Of a DNA stretch of 43,779 nucleotides, positions 15,686-30,233 are shown one piece after another (positions within the stretch are counted from its first letter, which is position 1; every line of letters begins with the position of its first letter). The stretch is from assembly GCA_035528235.1 (NCBI GenBank), contig DATKZB010000196.1:1-43779 (forward strand), in the 5' to 3' direction. The notes under the pieces were generated by a model that searched no databases, was not told where the DNA came from, and saw only the letters and a program-made list of their open reading frames with translations. A program made the translations under genes and the position numbers. This stretch comes from DATKZB01 sp035528235 (GTDB lineage Bacteria; Planctomycetota; Phycisphaerae; FEN-1346).

Positions 15686-16543
15686 TTACTTGGGAATCTT
15701 GACCTCACCGTACCGGCGGCTGATTCGCCGACGGATAATGTGCGCGTTGCTCGGGTTCCGGCGCCGGCGGGTCCGGCCGCCCTTGGCCTGAACGCCCGTG
15801 GGCGACACGGGCGGCCGACCGCCCGAGCGGCGCCCTTCGCCGCCACCCATCGGATGGTCGACCGGGTTCATGGCGGACCCGCGGCTGTGCGACTTGCGTC
15901 CCTTGTGGCGACGGCGTCCGGCCTTGCCCCAGCGGACGGCCTGGTGATCGCTGTTTCCGACAGCCCCGATGGTGGCCCGGCACGCCAGGAGGACGCGCCG
16001 CATCTCGCCGCTGGGCAGCGTGATATAGGCCCAGTCGCCCTCCTTGGCGCTGAGGGTGGCAGCCCGCCCGGCCGCGCGCACCAGTTTGCCGCCCGACCCG
16101 GGCCGCATCTCGATGTTGTGGATGGCCAAGCCGGCCGGGATTCTGGCCAGGGGCAGGCAGTTGCCGGTGCGCGGCTCGGCCTGGTCGCCGCTCATGACGG
16201 TCTGGCCGATCTGGAGGTCGCCCGGAGCCAGGATGTACCGTTTCTCGCCGTCGGCATAGTGGATGAGGGCGATGCGGGCGGTGCGGTTCGGGTCGTACTC
16301 GATGGCAGCCACCCGGCCGGGCACGCCGTCCTTGTCGCGTCGGAAATCGACCTTGCGGTAGAGCCGGCGGTGCCCGCCGCCGCGGAACCGGGCCGTGGTG
16401 ACGCCCTGGTTGTTCCGGCCGCCGTTGCGGGTGATCCGCCTGGTCAGGTTGCGCTCGGGCCGCTTCTTCGTCAGGTCCGAGAAGTCCTGGACGGACGAGT
16501 TTCGTCGGCCTGCGCTGGTCGGGTCGTATATTCGTATAGCCAT
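15686..16543 (-). CDS. rplB: 50S ribosomal protein L2
   Basis: L2, one of the oldest ribosomal proteins, needed for subunit association and peptidyl-transfer activity. 285 aa from the ATG at 16543 (MAIRIYDPTSAGRRNSSVQD), preceded by AAGGA. The family phrase MNPVDHPMGGGEGRRSGGRP contains the invariant His. The C-terminal basic tail NPSNAHIIRRR is intact. An upstream in-frame ATG adds twelve non-conserved residues. Confidence 0.98.
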   Translation of the reverse strand: MAIRIYDPTSAGRRNSSVQDFSDLTKKRPERNLTRRITRNGGRNNQGVTTARFRGGGHRRLYRKVDFRRDKDGVPGRVAAIEYDPNRTARIALIHYADGEKRYILAPGDLQIGQTVMSGDQAEPRTGNCLPLARIPAGLAIHNIEMRPGSGGKLVRAAGRAATLSAKEGDWAYITLPSGEMRRVLLACRATIGAVGNSDHQAVRWGKAGRRRHKGRKSHSRGSAMNPVDHPMGGGEGRRSGGRPPVSPTGVQAKGGRTRRRRNPSNAHIIRRRISRRYGEVKIPK

Positions 16544-16585
16544 TATACGTATCCTTGGCGGCCCCGTGCGGCGTCGCACGCGGCG

Positions 16586-16864
16586 CTAGAACAGGTCAAT
16601 GTGGTCGTCCGGATGCAGCGTGACGACGGCCTTCTTGAGGCCGGCCGTCCGACCCCGCGTGTACCGATACCGCCGCACCTTGCCGCGGCGTTTCATCGTC
16701 CGGACCTTCAGGACCCGGACCTCGTAGATGCTCCGGACGGCATCGCGTATCTGCTGCTTGTTGGCACGTGCGTGCACCTGGAACGCGTACTGGTTGACCG
16801 TCTCGTTCTGGATGGTCCCCTTCTCGGTAATCAGCGGCTTGATGACGACCTGGTACGGGTCCAT
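16586..16864 (-). CDS. rplW: 50S ribosomal protein L23
   Basis: L23 at the tunnel exit, the docking site for trigger factor and SRP. 92 aa. VIKPLITEKGTIQNE near 7-21 and YAFQVHARANKQQIRDAV near 26-43 are family phrases. The start overlaps the rplD stop by one base, the usual coupling. Confidence 0.97.
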   Translation of the reverse strand: MDPYQVVIKPLITEKGTIQNETVNQYAFQVHARANKQQIRDAVRSIYEVRVLKVRTMKRRGKVRRYRYTRGRTAGLKKAVVTLHPDDHIDLF

Positions 16865-17490
16865 CAGTTCTTCCTTGACTCAAGCATGGCCTCGAAGGCC
16901 GACCGCGTGAAAACGACCCGATTCGGCCAGAGGACGTCGTAGGCGTTGAGGTCGGCGACCTGCCGGATACGGACGCGCGGCAGGTTGCGAGCCGACTTGT
17001 AGAGGACGGTGTCGCCCGGCGGCAGGGCCAGCAGGCACGACCGCTCGACGCCCACGGCCTTCAGGACCCTGGCGACCTCGCGGGTCTTGGGCTCGGCCAG
17101 CGTCAGGCCTTCGACCACGATGATTTCGGCGTCAAGGAGGCGGGCCAGCAGGGCGCTGTCGAGGGCCTGGCGCCGCATCTTCTTGGGCATCGAGAGGCCG
17201 ACGTCGCGTGCCACCTTGGCGAACGTCACGCCGCCGCCTCGGCGCTTCGGGCTTCGGATCGTGCCCGCGCGGGCCCGACCGGTGTGCTTCTGGCGGAAGA
17301 TCTTGCGGGTCGACCCCTGGACGAGGCTGCGGTTCTTCGTGGCCGCGGTGCCCTGGTGCTGGTTGGCCTCGTGGCGGCGCACCGCCAGACGGAGGACTTC
17401 CATGCGGACCTCGCCGCCGAACCAGGCCTCATCGACCTCGATGAGGCCGGCGTCGCCGCCATCGCTGTTGTAAACCTTAACCTCGATCAT
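16864..17490 (-). CDS. rplD: 50S ribosomal protein L4
   Basis: L4, with an extended loop in the exit tunnel; in E. coli it also represses the S10 operon. 208 aa. The loop region is recognisable (RHEANQHQGTAATKNRSLVQ near 39-58, then STRKIFRQKHTGRARAG near 60-76), ending in the variable C-terminal part. Whether it regulates this operon is unknown, but two hairpins lie in the rpsJ leader. Confidence 0.97.
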   Translation of the reverse strand: MIEVKVYNSDGGDAGLIEVDEAWFGGEVRMEVLRLAVRRHEANQHQGTAATKNRSLVQGSTRKIFRQKHTGRARAGTIRSPKRRGGGVTFAKVARDVGLSMPKKMRRQALDSALLARLLDAEIIVVEGLTLAEPKTREVARVLKAVGVERSCLLALPPGDTVLYKSARNLPRVRIRQVADLNAYDVLWPNRVVFTRSAFEAMLESRKN

Positions 17491-17513
17491 CCTGCCTCGT
17501 ACCCTTCGTTCGG

Positions 17514-18164
17514 CTACTTCTTCGGCTGCCGGGCCTTCTTGGCGCTGCGGACCACGACGTACCCGCCGCTGGCGCCGGGAACGCTACCGTGGATGACCAG
17601 CAGGTTGGCCTCGACGTCGACCTTGACGAGGCGGACGCACTCGACGGTCCGCCTTTCATTGCCCATGTGGCCGGCCATGCGTTTTCCGAGACGGACGGCC
17701 CGGCCGGGGATACCCGCCCCGCTGCCGATGCTGCCCGAGGACCGGTGCTTGCGCTCGGTGCCGTGGCTGGCTCCCTGTCCGGAAAAGCCGTGGCGTTTCA
17801 TGACGCCGGCGAACCCGCGTCCCTTCGACACGCCGATGACGTCGACCAGGGCCACGCCCTCGAACGCCGCCGCCGTAACGATGGCCCCCGGCTGGTAGCC
17901 GGAGAGGTCGTCGGTGCGGTACTCGCGGACGAACCGCTTGGCCGTGGCGCCGGCCTTCTTGACGTGCCCCGCCATCGGCCGCGTGACCGACCGCTCGGGC
18001 CGATCGCCGAAGCCGAGTTGGACGGCGTTGTACCCGTCCGTCTCGACGGTCTTGACCTGAAGGACCTGGCACGGCCCCGCCTCGATGACCGTGACGGGCA
18101 ACTGCCTGCCCTGGTCATCGTACACGTTGGTCATGCCTACCTTTTTTCCGAGTATCGCCGGCAT
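17514..18164 (-). CDS. rplC: 50S ribosomal protein L3
   Basis: L3, an early assembly protein reaching the peptidyl-transferase centre. 216 aa from the ATG at 18164 (MPAILGKKVGMTNVYDDQG). The central loop SGQGASHGTERKHRSSGSIG, near 129-148, is the methylated-Gln region of the family. A longer upstream reading overlaps rpsJ and is rejected. Starts four bases after the rpsJ stop. Confidence 0.98.
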   Translation of the reverse strand: MPAILGKKVGMTNVYDDQGRQLPVTVIEAGPCQVLQVKTVETDGYNAVQLGFGDRPERSVTRPMAGHVKKAGATAKRFVREYRTDDLSGYQPGAIVTAAAFEGVALVDVIGVSKGRGFAGVMKRHGFSGQGASHGTERKHRSSGSIGSGAGIPGRAVRLGKRMAGHMGNERRTVECVRLVKVDVEANLLVIHGSVPGASGGYVVVRSAKKARQPKK

Positions 18165-18168
18165 CCGG

Positions 18169-18477
18169 TCACGCCTTGATCTTGATGAACACGCCCGCAG
18201 GCATATTGAGTTTGTTGAGCGCCTCGACGGTCTTGGGGGTCGGCTCCTCGATGTCGATGACGCGTTTATGGGTTCGGATTTCGAATTGTTCGCGGCTCTT
18301 CTTATCGATGTGCGGCGACCGCAAGACGGTATACCGCTCGATGCGCGTGGGCAGCAGGATGGGCCCGCGTACGCGGGCGCCGGTCCGTTTGCTGGTTTCC
18401 ACGATCTCCAGCGCGCTCTGGTCGAGGACGCGGTGGTCGTATGCTTCCATGCGTATACGAATTCGATCGCCTGCCAT
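18169..18477 (-). CDS. rpsJ: 30S ribosomal protein S10 / NusE
   Basis: S10, a 30S head protein and also NusE, the partner of NusB and NusG in antitermination. 102 aa. IRIRMEAYDHRVLDQSA near 6-22, GPILLPTRIERYTVLRSPH near 38-56, and the end PAGVFIKIKA are diagnostic. First gene of the S10 block, preceded by a 250-bp gap that contains a good promoter and two hairpins. Confidence 0.98.
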   Translation of the reverse strand: MAGDRIRIRMEAYDHRVLDQSALEIVETSKRTGARVRGPILLPTRIERYTVLRSPHIDKKSREQFEIRTHKRVIDIEEPTPKTVEALNKLNMPAGVFIKIKA

Positions 18478-18540
18478 GAGCCGTCCCTAACCGCCTGCAT
18501 CTGGCCCCAGATGACAACACATCCCCACCGCCGGCCTTGA

Positions 18541-18605
18541 TGACCCGATGCGCCGGGTCAGGCCCCGGTGTGCACCCCTCCCCTCGCCGGTCGCCGGGAC
18601 CGGCG
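18541..18605 (-). promoter_or_regulatory. rpsJ leader with two strong hairpins
   Basis: Downstream of the predicted transcription start the leader can form an 8-bp hairpin (18585-18605, arms CGCCGGTC and GACCGGCG, five-base loop) and a 7-bp hairpin (18541-18560, arms TGACCCG and CGGGTCA, six-base loop). Neither has a T-tract. The place matches that of the L4-responsive leader of the E. coli S10 operon, but no sequence match to it is claimed. Confidence 0.5.
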
Positions 18606-18628
18606 ATGTTTTTGCTGCGAGACTGGTC

Positions 18629-18656
18629 AGTTTATCAGCCCGGCGCGGCATGTCAA
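18629..18656 (-). promoter_or_regulatory. Promoter for the S10-spc-alpha genes
   Basis: On the minus strand a perfect -35 TTGACA (18651-18656), a 16-base spacer and -10 TAAACT (18629-18634, four of six). The start would fall near 18622, giving a leader of about 145 nt before rpsJ. The rest of the gap between fusA and rpsJ has no coding potential. Confidence 0.7.
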
Positions 18657-18727
18657 CCCATTTCCTGGCACAAAATCCTGGTTTTTGCCTCATGGGCATG
18701 GAGACCCTCCCGCTTCTCCCCAAACCC

Positions 18728-20806
<2,079 letters not shown>

Positions 20807-20868
20807 GGTATCGTTTCTCGCCGGCGCCCGCCTGGCGCACGGTGTCAAGGTTCCCTGAGTCGAGGGTC

Positions 20869-20890
20869 GCCGCCTTTGTCGCAAGGCGGC
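20869..20890 (-). other. Hairpin in the fusA leader
   Basis: Eight-base perfect arms (gccgcctt and aaggcggc) with a six-base loop, in the 158-bp gap between rpsG and fusA, about 65 bases before the fusA ATG. A TTGACA box on the minus strand at 20843-20848 has no convincing -10 partner. Confidence 0.4.
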
Positions 20891-20917
20891 CGGACATTGA
20901 CCGACAGGACATGCCTG

Positions 20918-20956
20918 AAAAGACAGGGGCCTGCAGCGCCGATCGCTTCAGGCCCC
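20918..20956 (-). terminator. Possible terminator between rpsG and fusA
   Basis: On the minus strand GGGGCCTG and CAGGCCCC pair (8 bp, 15-base loop), followed within a few bases by TCTTTT. It would separate rpsL-rpsG from fusA or act as a partial attenuator. The loop is long, so strength is uncertain. Confidence 0.5.
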
Positions 20957-20964
20957 CGCCGGTC

Positions 20965-21441
20965 TCACCATGCGAAGTGCGCGAACGCCTTGTTGGCCTC
21001 GGCCATGCGATGGATGTTCTCGCGGGTCTGAATCGCGGTTCCCTCTTTCTTGTAAGCGGCGAGGAGTTCCTCGGCCAGTCGTTGGGCGAAGGGGCGCCCC
21101 TTCTTTGCGCGGGCCGCGTCGAGGATCCAGCGGATGGCCAGCGAGAGCCGCCGCCGCTGGTTCACCTGCATCGGCACCTGGTACGTGGCGCCGCCGACGC
21201 GTTTGGAGCGGACCTCGATATGCGGCTTGATGTTATCGACGGCCTGCGTGAAGACGTCCAGGGGCGGGGCGTCGCTGACCTTCTTGGCGATGACGTCCAT
21301 CGCCCCGTAGAATACCCGCTGCGCCACGCTCTTCTTGCCCTGGAGCATCAGACAGTTGATGAATTTCTGCACCAGTTCGCTATTGAACTTGGGGTCGGGC
21401 TTCAGATGCGTGTGGCTGGCCGTGAACTTCTTGAATGCCAT
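20965..21441 (-). CDS. rpsG: 30S ribosomal protein S7
   Basis: S7, the head assembly initiator. 158 aa. LVQKFINCLMLQGKKSVAQR near 23-42, EVRSKRVGGATYQVPMQV near 76-93, and ALAIRW-type sequence (LSLAIRWILDAARAKKGRPF) near 99-118 are diagnostic. Ends at MAEANKAFAHFAW, the usual C-terminus of the short form. Follows rpsL by 40 bp. Confidence 0.98.
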   Translation of the reverse strand: MAFKKFTASHTHLKPDPKFNSELVQKFINCLMLQGKKSVAQRVFYGAMDVIAKKVSDAPPLDVFTQAVDNIKPHIEVRSKRVGGATYQVPMQVNQRRRLSLAIRWILDAARAKKGRPFAQRLAEELLAAYKKEGTAIQTRENIHRMAEANKAFAHFAW

Positions 21442-21481
21442 GGAACCTCTCCTGATGGCCGCGCGGTGTCGTCCCGGCGGC

Positions 21482-21853
21482 CTACTTGCCTCGCTTGGCC
21501 CCGTACTTGGAGCGGCTTTGCCTGCGGCCCTCGACGCCCAGGGCGTCGAGCGTGCCGCGGATAATGTGGTACCGGACGCCCGGCAGGTCGCGCACGCGGC
21601 CGCCGCGCACCAGCACGATGCTGTGTTCCTGGAGGTTGTGGTCGATGCCCGGAATGTAGGCCGTGATCTCCTTGCCGTTCGAGAGACGGACGCGGGCGAT
21701 CTTGCGAAGGGCCGAGTTCGGCTTCTTGGGCGTCATCGTGCGCACGAGCGTGCACACGCCCCGCACCTGGGGGTTGCAGAGCAGCGCCTGGCTCTTCGAC
21801 TTGGCCTTCTGGATCTTGCGGCCCTTGCGGACCAACTGGTTGATCGTCGGCAT
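21482..21853 (-). CDS. rpsL: 30S ribosomal protein S12
   Basis: S12 of the decoding centre. 123 aa from the ATG at 21853 (MPTINQLVRKGRK). The streptomycin-region phrase PKKPNSALRKIARVRL is intact, with Lys at the position of K43, so no classical resistance change is visible there. GGAG lies ten bases upstream; an ATG nine bases earlier is too close to it. First of the str genes, 92 bp after rpoC. Confidence 0.98.
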   Translation of the reverse strand: MPTINQLVRKGRKIQKAKSKSQALLCNPQVRGVCTLVRTMTPKKPNSALRKIARVRLSNGKEITAYIPGIDHNLQEHSIVLVRGGRVRDLPGVRYHIIRGTLDALGVEGRRQSRSKYGAKRGK

Positions 21854-21945
21854 TCTGATCATTCTCCGCTTCGATCGGCCGCGCCTCTTTGGCCCGGCCT
21901 TCTGTCCGTGTCATCTTACCCGATAGGGGCCCGCGGTGGAACCCC

Positions 21946-24900
21946 CTACTGGCCGTCCAGCGGCTGGCGGACCTCGGTGCCCACGGCGGGCAACTCCTCG
22001 GCAACGGCCGCCGCCGACGGGACCGGCTCGGCGTGCCGCCGCACCGTGGCCTGCAGATACGGCTTGAAACCCGTGCCGGCCGGAATGAGGTGCCCCAGGA
22101 CCACGTTCTCCTTCAGGCCGATAAGCGGGTCGACCTTGCCGGCCAGCGACGCCTCGGTGAGCACCTTGGTGGTCTCCTGGAAACTGGCGGCCGACAAGAA
22201 CGAGTCGCTCTGGAGACTGGCCTTGGTAATGCCCAGGAGCATGGTCTTGGCGGTGGCGGGCTTGGGCCGGCGTTTTTTGGGGGGCTCGCCTCCGCCCTGT
22301 TCGGCAATGGCGGCGGCTTCCTCGAACTCGCTCCGCAGCACGAGCTGCCCTTCCTCGAACTCGGTGTCACCGGGGTCGGCCACCTTGACCGCCTGGCCGA
22401 GGCGTTCGTTCTCGGCCCGGAACCGGAACTTGTCGACGACCTCTCCGGGCAGGAAACTCGTGTCGCCGGGCCGCTCGACGCGGACCTTGCGAAGCATCTG
22501 GGACAGAATCATCTCGGGGTGTTTATCGTCGATGCCCTGCTTCTGCGACCGGTAGACGTTCTGGATTTCGCGAAGCATGTACTTCTGGAGTTCGGCCTCG
22601 CCGGAGATCCGCAGAATGTCGTGGGGCACCAGCGGCCCATCGGTCAACTGGTCGCCGGCCCGGACGGTGTCGCCCGTGTGGACCCGCAGGTGCCGATCGT
22701 GCGGAACGTAGTGTTCCTTCTCGATTTCGGACTCCGGGTTGCGGACGATGATGGTCATCTTGCCGCGCTTCTTCTCCTGCGACAGTTCGACCACGCCGTC
22801 GATTTCGCTCATGACGGCGGGCTCTTTGGGCTTGCGGGCCTCGAAGAGTTCGGTCACTCGCGGCAGGCCGCCGGTGATGTCCTGCGTGCCGCCGACCTCG
22901 CGCGGTCGGCGAGCCAGGAGGGTGCCCGGCATGACCTTCTCGCCCTCCTCGACCTCGACGTAGGTGCGGGCGGGGATGTAGTGGAACTCGAGGATCTTGC
23001 CGTCCTTATCCTCGATGATGACCCGGGGGTGGAGTTCGCCCTTGTGCTCGACGACCAGGCGGCGTGTGAACCCGGTGCGGTCCTCCTCGAGGCGCATCGT
23101 CTCGCCCTCGACGAGGTCGGCGTAGCGGACGACGCCCTTCTCTTCGGCCAGGATGGGGGCCATGTAGGGGTCCCACCGGCACAGGACTTCGCCGGCCCGG
23201 ACGGTTTTGGCGTCCCCCTTGAGGAGCGTGGCGCCCAGGGGCACGGCGAACCGTTCCAGTTCGCGGTCCTTCGCGTCGACGACGATGATTTCGCCGTTGT
23301 GCTTGAGGCTGATGGTGTGGGCACCCTCGTCGTCCTTGACCGAGACGTCGCGGACGTCTTGGTACTTGACCTTGCCGGCCTGGCTGGACCGGTGTTCGCT
23401 CTGGAGCACGGCCCGGTGGGCCGTGCCGCCGATGTGGAACGTCCGCATGGTCAGTTGCGTGCCCGGCTCGCCGATGGACTGGGCGGCAATGATGCCGACG
23501 GCCATGCCCTGCTCGACCGGCTGGTCGGTCGAGCGGTCCACGCCGTAGCACTTGGCGCAGCACCCGAACGACGATTCGCACGTCAGCGGGCTACGGACGC
23601 GCAGACGGTCGATGCCGAGTTGCTCGATGCGTAAAGCAGCGGCCTCGGAGATGATCTCCGACTCCCGAACGACGTACTCGTCGGTCAGCGGGTCGACGAT
23701 GCTCTGGGCGGCCACGCGGCCCACGATGGCCTCGGAGAGCGGTCGGTCGACCTCGGCGCCCTTGAACCAGACCTCTTTCTCGATCGAGTTCAGCGTGCCG
23801 CAGTCGTCCTCGCTGACAATGACGTTCTGGGCCACGTCGGCGAGTTTGCGCGTCAGGTACCCCGAGTCGGCCGTCTTGAGGGCCGTGTCGGCCAGTCCCT
23901 TGCGGGCGCCGTGGGTGGAGGAGAAGTACTCGAGAACCGTGAGGCCCTCGCGGAAATTGGCCTTGATGGGGGTCTCGATGATGCGGCCGGAGGGCTTGGC
24001 CATGAGGCCACGCATGCCTGCCAACTGCCGGACCTGGTCGATGCTGCCGCGAGCCCCCGAGTGCGTCATCAGGAAGATGGGATTCAGGTACGGCTCGCCG
24101 CCGCGCGTGTCGTTTTCCAGTTCCTTCATCATCTCGTGGGTCACGAGTTCGCGGGCGTGGGTCCAGGCGTCGATGACCTGGTTGTAGCGTTCGCCGTCGG
24201 TGATGGCGCCGGCGTCGAAGGCCCGGTTGATGCGGTCGACCTCTTTCTGGGTCTTTTCGAGGATCTGGCGTTTCTGCTCGATGGGGACGCGCAGATCCTC
24301 GGTCGAGAACGACAGGCCCGCCAGCGTCGACCACTTGAACCCCAGTTCCTTGATGTGGTCGAGGACGTCGATGGTGGCCGCGCGGCCCAGCAGCCGGTAG
24401 CAGTCGCTGATGACCTGGGCCGTGCCTTTCTGGGCCATCTCCATGTTGTAGAAGGGCATGCCCTTGGGCAGCACGTCGTTGAAGATGATGCGGCCGACGG
24501 TCGTCTTGATGCGCCGGTTGGGCTGACTCGGCTCGACGCCGTCCAGGACCGCCACCTTGGTTCCCTCGGGCAGACGGACCTCGATGGGGGCATGCAGCCC
24601 GACCCGTCCGTGGGCGTGGGCGGCCAGGGCCTCGTGGAAGTCCTTGAAGGCCTTGCCCGTGCCCTTGACACCATGGCGCATCGTCGTCAGGTAGTAACAC
24701 CCCAGGACGATGTCCTGGCTGGGGCTCATGATGGGCCTGCCGTGGGCGGGGCTGAAGATGTTGTTGGTGCTCATCATCAGGACGGTGGCGTCGACCTGGG
24801 CCTCGATCGACAGCGGCAGGTGGACGGCCATCTGGTCGCCGTCGAAGTCGGCATTGAACCCGCGGCAGACGAGCGGGTGGATCTTGATGGCGTTGCCCTC

Positions 24901-26217
24901 GATCAGGACCGGCTCGAACGCCTGGATGCCCATGCGGTGGAGCGTGGGCGCCCGGTTCAGCAGGACGGCGTGCTGGTGGGTGACATCCTCGAGGATGTCC
25001 CAGACCTCGCGGTCCTGGCGCTCGATCATGCGTTTGGCGCTCTTGATGGTGTCGGCGTAGCCGAGTTCCTTGAGGCGTCGGATGATGAAGGGCTGGTAGA
25101 GTTCCAGGGCGATCTTCTTGGGCAGGCCGCACTGGTGGAGTTTGAGTTCCGGGCCGATGACGATGACGCTGCGGGCCGAGTAGTCGACGCGTTTGCCCAG
25201 GAGGTTCTCGCGGAACCGGCCCTGCTTGCCCTTGATCATGTCGGTCAGCGACTTCAGGGGCCGGTTCGACGACCCCAGGACGGGCCGCCGGCACCGGCCG
25301 TTGTCGAACAGGGCGTCGACGGCGGCCTGGAGCATCCGCTTCTCGTTGCGGATGATGACCTCGGGGGCGTTCAGGTCCACCAGTTTCTTCAGCCGGTTGT
25401 TCCGGTTCATGATGCGCCGGTACAGGTCGTTGAGGTCGCTGGTGGCGAAGTTGCCCGAATCCAGCAGCACGAGCGGCCTCAGGTCCGGCGGGATGACCGG
25501 GATGACGTCCAGGACCATCCAGTCGGGCTGGTTGCCCGACGCGCGCAGCGCCTCGACCAGTTTCAGGCGTTTCGTGATGTTCTTGATCTTCTGCTTCGAG
25601 CGGGTGTTGTTGAGGTCCTCGCGCAGTTGCAGCGACACAACCGCCAGATCCAGCCGCTGGAGCATCTTCTTGACGGCCTCGGCCCCCATGTCGGCGTCGA
25701 ACTCGGCGCCGTACTTCTCGCGGGCCGCCCGGTACTCCTCCTCGGTCAGCAGTTGACGGGGCTTCAGGGGCGTCGGGCCGGCATCGACCACGATGTAGTC
25801 CTGGAAGTAGACGACCTTCTCCAGGTCCGAGACCTTCATGTCGAGCAGCGTGCCCAGGCGGCTGGGCATCGCCTTGAAGTACCAGATGTGGACCACCGGG
25901 GCCGCCAGGTTGATGTGCCCCATGCGTTTGCGCCGCACGCGGCTGTGGGTCACCTTGACGCCGCAACGGTCGCAGATCATGCCCTTGTGCTTCGTGCCCT
26001 TGTACTTACCGCAGAAGCACTCCCAGTCGCGTTCCGGCCCGAAGATGCGCTCGCAGAAGAGGCCGTCGCGCTCGGCCCGGTAGGTCCGGTAGTTGATCGT
26101 CTCGGGCTTACGGATCTCGCCGAACGACCACGACCGGATGTCGTTGGGGCTGGCCAGCGTGATCTTGACGCTGCCGTAATCGTTGATCTTCTCGTAAACG
26201 CTGCTCTCTACCGCCAT
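21946..26217 (-). CDS. rpoC: RNA polymerase beta-prime subunit
   Basis: Beta-prime, 1423 aa, single polypeptide. N-terminal zinc finger around CFCGKYKGTKHKGMICDRCG (near 72-91), the catalytic NADFDGD near residue 455 that holds the active-site Mg ions, the bridge/trigger region with RGLMAKPSGRIIETPIK-type sequence, and the second zinc site CESSFGCCAKCYG. The C-terminal part ends in AVGTEVRQPLDGQ. The length is near that of E. coli (1407). Follows rpoB by 49 bp. Confidence 0.99.
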   Translation of the reverse strand: MAVESSVYEKINDYGSVKITLASPNDIRSWSFGEIRKPETINYRTYRAERDGLFCERIFGPERDWECFCGKYKGTKHKGMICDRCGVKVTHSRVRRKRMGHINLAAPVVHIWYFKAMPSRLGTLLDMKVSDLEKVVYFQDYIVVDAGPTPLKPRQLLTEEEYRAAREKYGAEFDADMGAEAVKKMLQRLDLAVVSLQLREDLNNTRSKQKIKNITKRLKLVEALRASGNQPDWMVLDVIPVIPPDLRPLVLLDSGNFATSDLNDLYRRIMNRNNRLKKLVDLNAPEVIIRNEKRMLQAAVDALFDNGRCRRPVLGSSNRPLKSLTDMIKGKQGRFRENLLGKRVDYSARSVIVIGPELKLHQCGLPKKIALELYQPFIIRRLKELGYADTIKSAKRMIERQDREVWDILEDVTHQHAVLLNRAPTLHRMGIQAFEPVLIEGNAIKIHPLVCRGFNADFDGDQMAVHLPLSIEAQVDATVLMMSTNNIFSPAHGRPIMSPSQDIVLGCYYLTTMRHGVKGTGKAFKDFHEALAAHAHGRVGLHAPIEVRLPEGTKVAVLDGVEPSQPNRRIKTTVGRIIFNDVLPKGMPFYNMEMAQKGTAQVISDCYRLLGRAATIDVLDHIKELGFKWSTLAGLSFSTEDLRVPIEQKRQILEKTQKEVDRINRAFDAGAITDGERYNQVIDAWTHARELVTHEMMKELENDTRGGEPYLNPIFLMTHSGARGSIDQVRQLAGMRGLMAKPSGRIIETPIKANFREGLTVLEYFSSTHGARKGLADTALKTADSGYLTRKLADVAQNVIVSEDDCGTLNSIEKEVWFKGAEVDRPLSEAIVGRVAAQSIVDPLTDEYVVRESEIISEAAALRIEQLGIDRLRVRSPLTCESSFGCCAKCYGVDRSTDQPVEQGMAVGIIAAQSIGEPGTQLTMRTFHIGGTAHRAVLQSEHRSSQAGKVKYQDVRDVSVKDDEGAHTISLKHNGEIIVVDAKDRELERFAVPLGATLLKGDAKTVRAGEVLCRWDPYMAPILAEEKGVVRYADLVEGETMRLEEDRTGFTRRLVVEHKGELHPRVIIEDKDGKILEFHYIPARTYVEVEEGEKVMPGTLLARRPREVGGTQDITGGLPRVTELFEARKPKEPAVMSEIDGVVELSQEKKRGKMTIIVRNPESEIEKEHYVPHDRHLRVHTGDTVRAGDQLTDGPLVPHDILRISGEAELQKYMLREIQNVYRSQKQGIDDKHPEMILSQMLRKVRVERPGDTSFLPGEVVDKFRFRAENERLGQAVKVADPGDTEFEEGQLVLRSEFEEAAAIAEQGGGEPPKKRRPKPATAKTMLLGITKASLQSDSFLSAASFQETTKVLTEASLAGKVDPLIGLKENVVLGHLIPAGTGFKPYLQATVRRHAEPVPSAAAVAEELPAVGTEVRQPLDGQ

Positions 26218-26266
26218 GGCAATCGGCTCCTCCAGTTACTGGATCGAGCACGGAAACAAACGCCGG

Positions 26267-29980
<3,714 letters not shown>

Positions 29981-29990
29981 CAGGTTCGTT

Positions 29991-30012
29991 CGAACGATCT
30001 GGCCATCGTTCG
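29991..30012 (-). promoter_or_regulatory. Hairpin just upstream of rpoB
   Basis: Perfect 8-base arms CGAACGAT and ATCGTTCG around ctggcc, 11 bases upstream of the first rpoB ATG. It could regulate rpoB translation or mark an RNA-processing site, as the rplL-rpoB gap does in E. coli. The rest of 30013-30110 is GC-rich without a recognisable promoter or gene. Confidence 0.5.
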
Positions 30013-30112
30013 CCTCAACGTCCCCCGCCGGCCGCGCCGCCCCCGGCGCGTGCCGTCAGACGGACCCGCCGCGCCGAATGAGCCGGGCCGCCGGCCCCCG
30101 CGGCCGGGCCGG

Positions 30113-30233
30113 CTACTCGTACAGCGCCACTTCCTCACGCCTGGCGGCCTTCCTAGGCCGCCAGGGACCCGCGTTGGGCTTGGTCGCGGCGGCCTGGGAA
30201 GGCCGCCGCGCGACAAGTATCGCAGTAGGACTA
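30113..30233 (-). mobile_element. REPIN/MITE-like paired-hairpin element after rplL
   Basis: Reading on the minus strand from the rplL stop: TAGTCCTACT, then hairpin 30185-30210 (GCGGCGGCC arms, TTCCCA loop), then hairpin 30141-30164 (TGGCGGCC arms, TAGGAA loop), then an end ...GAGTAGCCGG. The two hairpins are near reverse complements of each other, the layout of a REP doublet. The same order, loops and TAGTSCTACT opening recur after ispF (41802-42057). The first three bases are the rplL stop codon. Boundaries are inferred from that comparison. Confidence 0.65.

Noticed and set aside
21854..21945. Promoter in the rpoC-rpsL gap (TTCCAC-N17-TAAGAT on the minus strand)
   Set aside because: The -35 matches only two of six positions.
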